From Pyricularia pennisetigena (Eukaryota > Ascomycota > Sordariomycetes > Magnaporthales > Pyriculariaceae): DNA of 64,000 nucleotides. The translations under genes were made by a program, and so were the position numbers. The stretch is taken from NCBI RefSeq assembly GCF_004337985.1, contig NC_043742.1, positions 5,259,259 through 5,323,258 of the forward strand, given 5' to 3'. Of this stretch, positions 59,695 to 64,000 are shown in pieces. Numbering within the stretch: position 1 is the first letter of the stretch; every line of letters starts with the position of its first letter. The notes under the pieces were generated by a model. That model was not told where the DNA came from and searched no databases. It was given only the letters and a program-made list of their open reading frames with translations.

Positions 59695-62345
59695 CTAGAG
59701 CTTCTCTTGCTTCTGACCTAGGCCCAATTCCTGGTAGAAGGCCTCGGTGCTCGGCTCCCGACCCAAGAATTGCTTGAGGGTTTCCATCTCGTCCTGCGAT
59801 CCACCTCTCTGCAGAACTGTGTGGCGGTACCGCCTGCCCTCCTTACCGTCCATCGGGTCCTTTCGGAAGACGCTGAAGAACATGTCAGTGGCGTACACAA
59901 GCGACGAGAGGTAGCCGTAGTAGCCAGCATCATATCCACCGATGAGATGACCGAAGCAGGCTTGGCCGTTGCCCCAGTTGCTGGTAGGAGATTCAAATTA
60001 GCACAGGCGCCCTTGGAGATCAGAGAGTAATGCAACTGTATAGGAAAAGGTCCTGCAACATACCTCGGCTCATCCAGTGCCTCTGGACCTTTAATGCCGC
60101 TAATGTCGGCCCGAAGGTCGTTGTACACAGAAGAGAAATCCATCTTCTTCAGCTCTTCATGCGACTCAGGAGTGTGAATCGTCATGTCAAAGATACCAAA
60201 GTGCAGCTGCCTGAGGTTAAACAGTGCGCCGTTGATGTGCTTCGTCTTGATTAGAGCCTTGGTCAGATCCTCCGGGATCGGCTCTCCAGTTTGGTAATGC
60301 GACGATAGCGCTTTGAGCTGTTCAGGCGTCCAGCACCCTGTGAAAAGCTGGCGTCAGCATACTTTGTGGTTGATGGATAGCTAGGACGGGGAAAAAAAAT
60401 CCGGATGCAATGGCGACACTTACATTCCTCGAGCAGCTGGCTAGGGGCCTCAACAAAGTCCCTTACCGTTGAAGTTCCCTACAAAGGAAGAACACTCAAG
60501 TTAGAATAAATTTAGTAACCACAAGCGTAGTGCAAGGACTCACATGGAAACGGCTGTAACGCGTACGGCCGGTCAGGTCATGAATACCGTGGCCGAGCTC
60601 ATGGAACAATGTGACCACTTCCTCATGCTTCAAAAGACTGGGCTTGGTCGGCGTCGGCTTAGAAAAGTTGCAGACAAGTGCAGTAGCGGGATACCTGCGG
60701 GATCCGTCGGCCTTGAGGAAGCCAGGCTGAAGGTTGAAGTTGGCAGCATGGCCGTACTTGCCCTGGCGGGGGTGTAGATCCAAGTACAGATAGCCAACAA
60801 AATCGTCACCTTCTGAAGCATCGTTCCAGACGCTGAAAATGATGACGTCGTCGTGCCATGCGATGTCCTCTGCCTTTCCAGTAGGGCTGATGCGCGCACG
60901 ATCTTCGGGCGTAAGCTCAACAAAGACGAGACCAAAGAGGTGCTCAAAGATCTTGAGCATGCCGGCGATTGTGTTGCTGAGGGGAAAGTACTCGGCAATC
61001 TTGTTTCCATCAATGCCGTACTCCTGCATTATCATCAACCTGTCGTAATATCTGTGATCCCAAAGGTAGTAATTGCCGTCAAACTCGGCACCGCGTGACT
61101 GGCAATCCTGCTTCTTGATCTCGAGGAGATGTTCAATCTCCTTCTTACCACCATCAGCAAGGCGGGTACGAAGGTCGTTAAGGAAGTTCTTCACAGTCTG
61201 GGGCGTCTTGGCCATCTTGTCCTCAATGCGGACAGTTGCGTGGTTGGGGTATCCGATAAGACGAGCAGCCTCATCTCGCAGTATAATAACCTCCCGGAAC
61301 AGCTGGGCTCAGTTAGCAAATGACTGCCAGGTAATAAAAGGTTGATCGGTGCAAAGGGTTAATAGAAACCTACCTCAACGTTTGATGCGCACTTGTTCTC
61401 GTTCGCCACAAACATCTTCCTTCTTGTCTCGGCGTTCTTGGCGTATTTGAGAGTCGGCCATAGCTCAGGGTACTTGAACGAGACCTTCAGCTTGCCCTCG
61501 TTCTCACCAGTGCCTTTCTCGAGCGTCGAGATGGTGTCCTCGGGGACACCATCGAGCTCAGAAGGTGAGAACCACACTCCACCGTTCTCCTCGTTGAGGT
61601 TCTTGGTGAACTGGATGGTCAGCTCGCTGAGACGCTTCTTGATCTCCTTGAAGCGATCGCGCTTGGGGCCGGCCGGGAGACCCAGTCCGTTCTTGATGTA
61701 ACCCTTGACGTCCTTCTCGAGCATCCTCGCTTGCTCACCATCAATGCCAGTGGCCTTGGCGATGCCGTCCTTGCCACCGTAGAAGTTGAAGGTGGCATCC
61801 ACGAGCTTGTAAACGTCCTCACGCATCCCACATTCGATTCCGAATTCGTCCATGATCCGCTCGGCCTCGGTGCTGGCGTCGCGGAGGGAGGCATCCCCAC
61901 TGACGTACTGATAGAAGCCTAGAATCCTGGATGACAGTGCATTATGGTTCTCATCGGCTGCCTGTGGCTCCATGACGGCCTCAAAGGTCGTCTTGGACTT
62001 GTCATCCGCGGGGATCTCGGCCACCAACTTGTCCAGCAGCTGGCGGGTTGTGTCACAGAGGGCCTTGGCATCGCCCACGATGCTCTCCTTGGTGCCCGTG
62101 AAGGTGGGCGGCGCCTGGGGCGGCGACTTGTACTTGTCCATCGCCATGCTGGTTGGATGAGCGAGAATTGCTTTATATGTTCGTGCGGGGCTCGTAGCCG
62201 TCGATGCTAGGGATGGTCTGGAGGATGTTGCGAAGCTGGAACTTGGACTGCTGCTCTTGTGAGCTGCGAAAGTGTACGGCGGATTGTTTCGGAGGTTCGA
62301 GAGGAACAGCGAGATGCGAGGAGAGATTCGTGGGACCGCCAGCAT
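59695..62345 (-). CDS. M3-family metallopeptidase (thimet/saccharolysin type)
   Basis: Exons 62345-61374, 61302-60544, 60478-60424, 60337-60064 and 59980-59695 give 781 residues; a 55-base exon 3 is needed to keep the frame. The zinc motif HELGHGIHDLTG lies at about residue 560, and the C-terminal NWGNGQACFGHLIGGYDAGYYGYL fits the M3 substrate-binding region. Such enzymes degrade short peptides in the cytosol or mitochondria. Starting at the inner ATG 62147 (MAMDKYKSPPQ) gives 715 residues, close to yeast saccharolysin (712). The first 66 residues are free of Asp and Glu and rich in Ser and Arg, like a mitochondrial presequence, so both starts may be used. Donor and acceptor sites are all GT-AG. 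Confidence 0.93.
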
Positions 62346-64000
62346 GAGGGCTATGAGGAAGAAGAGGGAGAAGGAGGCGAGAAAGAGGAAAGAGAACCGT
62401 GCCCGAAGCGCCGCCAGTGTGAAAGATGGCAGCAGGTCTGTCCGTGCTTGGAATGCGGGTTGGATCGCTTCGGTAGGTTGATCTCCACTGGCTTGCCTAG
62501 GTACTACTGTACTGGTAGAAGTAAGTTGGACCAGGATTCAGGTTACTGTCGGAGGGGTTTAGGATTGGATGGACGCAATCGTTGGGTTGAAATGGGGCTA
62601 GGTCTAGGCTAGGTATGTTGCAGCATAGTTGTAGGAGGGGAGGTTGAAAGTTTGCTGATGGGTCGCTCGCTGTCAGCCTCTGGCCGAAGCTCAGCTGCCA
62701 GTCACAAACCCAGTCCGAGCTGCACCGTACCTACCCCGCAATGTGAGATCTTGGTTCAGGGGTAAGCAGTCAAGCATTTAGGAAGCCAAGCAACCCTTTG
62801 GAACCGGTTGTTGCTTGGACAGAAAAAATTCCGCAGATTATTGTTCAAGCAATCTAATTACGAGTCTGTATTCTTTTGGCCACTCAATTTTTAGTTTGGC
62901 ATATCACTTTTTCAGGGTGATTCGATGCGTGATGTTGGTGCAAACACATGTCGCAACCGATCCCTGGTTCTTCGGCAATTGTCTCCGCTAGTGGGGGTCA
63001 TCGTGACAAGTGGACCACGGCTAGCGCTCAGATCCATAAGATATACGGAGTCATATACCTAGAGCCATATACCTAGCAGTAGTACAGTACAGTGTATGGC
63101 AAGGTGGAAAGATGAAGATTAGATCGATGTATTCTTATACCAAGGTCGTGGCGATAACCACCTTGTCCTCTGCTCCTTGCCACCCTTTAAACTCTGATTA
63201 CACGCTTGGGACATGTGTTTTGCAAAATCATCCGAACGAACAACTTGTCTACCCAACAAAAAGAAAAGAAAAGATACATTACCTAATCACAACTAAGTAT
63301 CGCTGTCATTTGTCGCCAAAGAAAGCTAAATATTGATGAGATGCAACATTGAAGATAACATTGATTGTCTCCAGAGAAAGAGGTAATGATCGTCTACGAA
63401 ATAGCTGGTGTACAAGCAGCAAACACAAGAAGGCATTTACATCACCGTTCATCTGGTTTTTCCAACCTGAGTTGAATTGTAACACGAGCGAGCGTAACAA
63501 AGAGAATAACACAGCATGACCCTGCTCAGTCCTCCGCGGAGTGGGCGATGAATTTGAGTTGGCATAGTCAACGAGGTTCTACTCAGTCTTGTCGTGGTCT
63601 TGGGAAGATGAGCTAAGCGGTTGACTATTCCTGGCACTGGGCCGTTTCATATTTTTCGTCGGACTTCTAGCCTTGACCGTATAGTTCAGTACCTGCTATT
63701 TGGTTTTTTTTTTCTTTTCTTTTTGTCGGGCATATTGATGTCGTATGCCAACCTCAAAAGCAAGAAATCCAGACAGGCTGTGAAGACGGGAAAGCTGACC
63801 CAGTTAAGATCCTGCTTGGCGGCAGCAGACCATGATGGTGGAGTTAGATCGCTCCAAACTTATCCAAATCTAGTGATTCCAGGTCCGAGCTGGCGTAGTT
63901 GCAAAGATGATTGCTAGGGCGAATTGAAGAGTCTGTATTAGGGAATTTTCCTCTGGTTTCCTACCAAGCAGATACTTGATGGAGGTTTTGAAGTTAACCC
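62346..64000. other. Upstream region of the peptidase gene and window end
   Basis: About 1.65 kb to the end of the window. The first part is the leader and promoter of the peptidase gene (G/A-rich, GAAGAAGAGGGAG near 62350-62390). Beyond that no convincing exon is seen; T-runs at 63703-63725. Confidence 0.45.

Overview
The window is nuclear DNA of a filamentous ascomycete (Pezizomycotina, most likely a Sordariomycete). The genes are GC-rich and broken by short spliceosomal introns (roughly 50-165 bp) with GTAAGT/GTATGT-type donors, CTAAC/CTGAC-like branch points and CAG/TAG acceptors. They encode fungal families such as a homeodomain regulator, a 14-helix MFS exporter and a full-length ABCC transporter. 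Intergenic spacers are long and carry many A/T homopolymers. There are three runs of N. I assign the lineage from gene and intron style, not from a database match.

Layout. Bases 1 to about 6240 form an AT-rich block that stops abruptly. It looks like DNA mutated by repeat-induced point mutation (RIP), yet minus-strand, intron-rich coding sequence can still be read in it: one broken gene of at least nine phase-consistent exons ending in a 20-residue tandem repeat (about 2300-5165), and a second one with an apparently intact start (from 1800 downward). Then follow on ordinary GC-rich DNA: a multi-span membrane protein (6919-8576, +), a secreted M14 zinc carboxypeptidase (8866-10361, -), a secreted protein of unknown family (12150-14152, +), a divergent kynurenine 3-monooxygenase-like FAD enzyme (16777-18432, +), a 14-bp minisatellite running into an 881-bp gap, a DHA2-type MFS transporter (20298-22393, +), a small sequon-rich secreted protein (22853-23083, -), a repeat-built coiled-coil protein beginning MGCC (25878-27056, +), a P4-ATPase lipid flippase (27466-31441, -), a possible 39-residue two-exon protein (32461-32744, +) and a homeobox factor (34004-36010, -). 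A gene desert of about 7.7 kb precedes the next genes: the adaptin-binding p34/Irc6 homologue (43720-44985, -), an ABCC transporter (46175-51840, -), the Sec61 alpha translocon subunit (54068-55788, -), tRNA isopentenyltransferase (56388-58096, +, possible mitochondrial start at 56295) and an M3 oligopeptidase (59695-62345, -).

The genes do not form one pathway. Several serve secretion and membrane traffic (Sec61 alpha, flippase, adaptor-assembly factor, ABC and MFS exporters), but their proximity is probably chance. The most unusual content is the AT-rich block, where intron phases and exon frames survive in DNA that otherwise looks RIP-mutated. Second-tier points are an apparent one-base frameshift in the ABC transporter at a splice junction, two enzymes with in-frame acidic-free N-terminal extensions suggestive of dual targeting, and the tiny spliced ORF at 32461. 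I found no tRNA, rRNA or CRISPR array.
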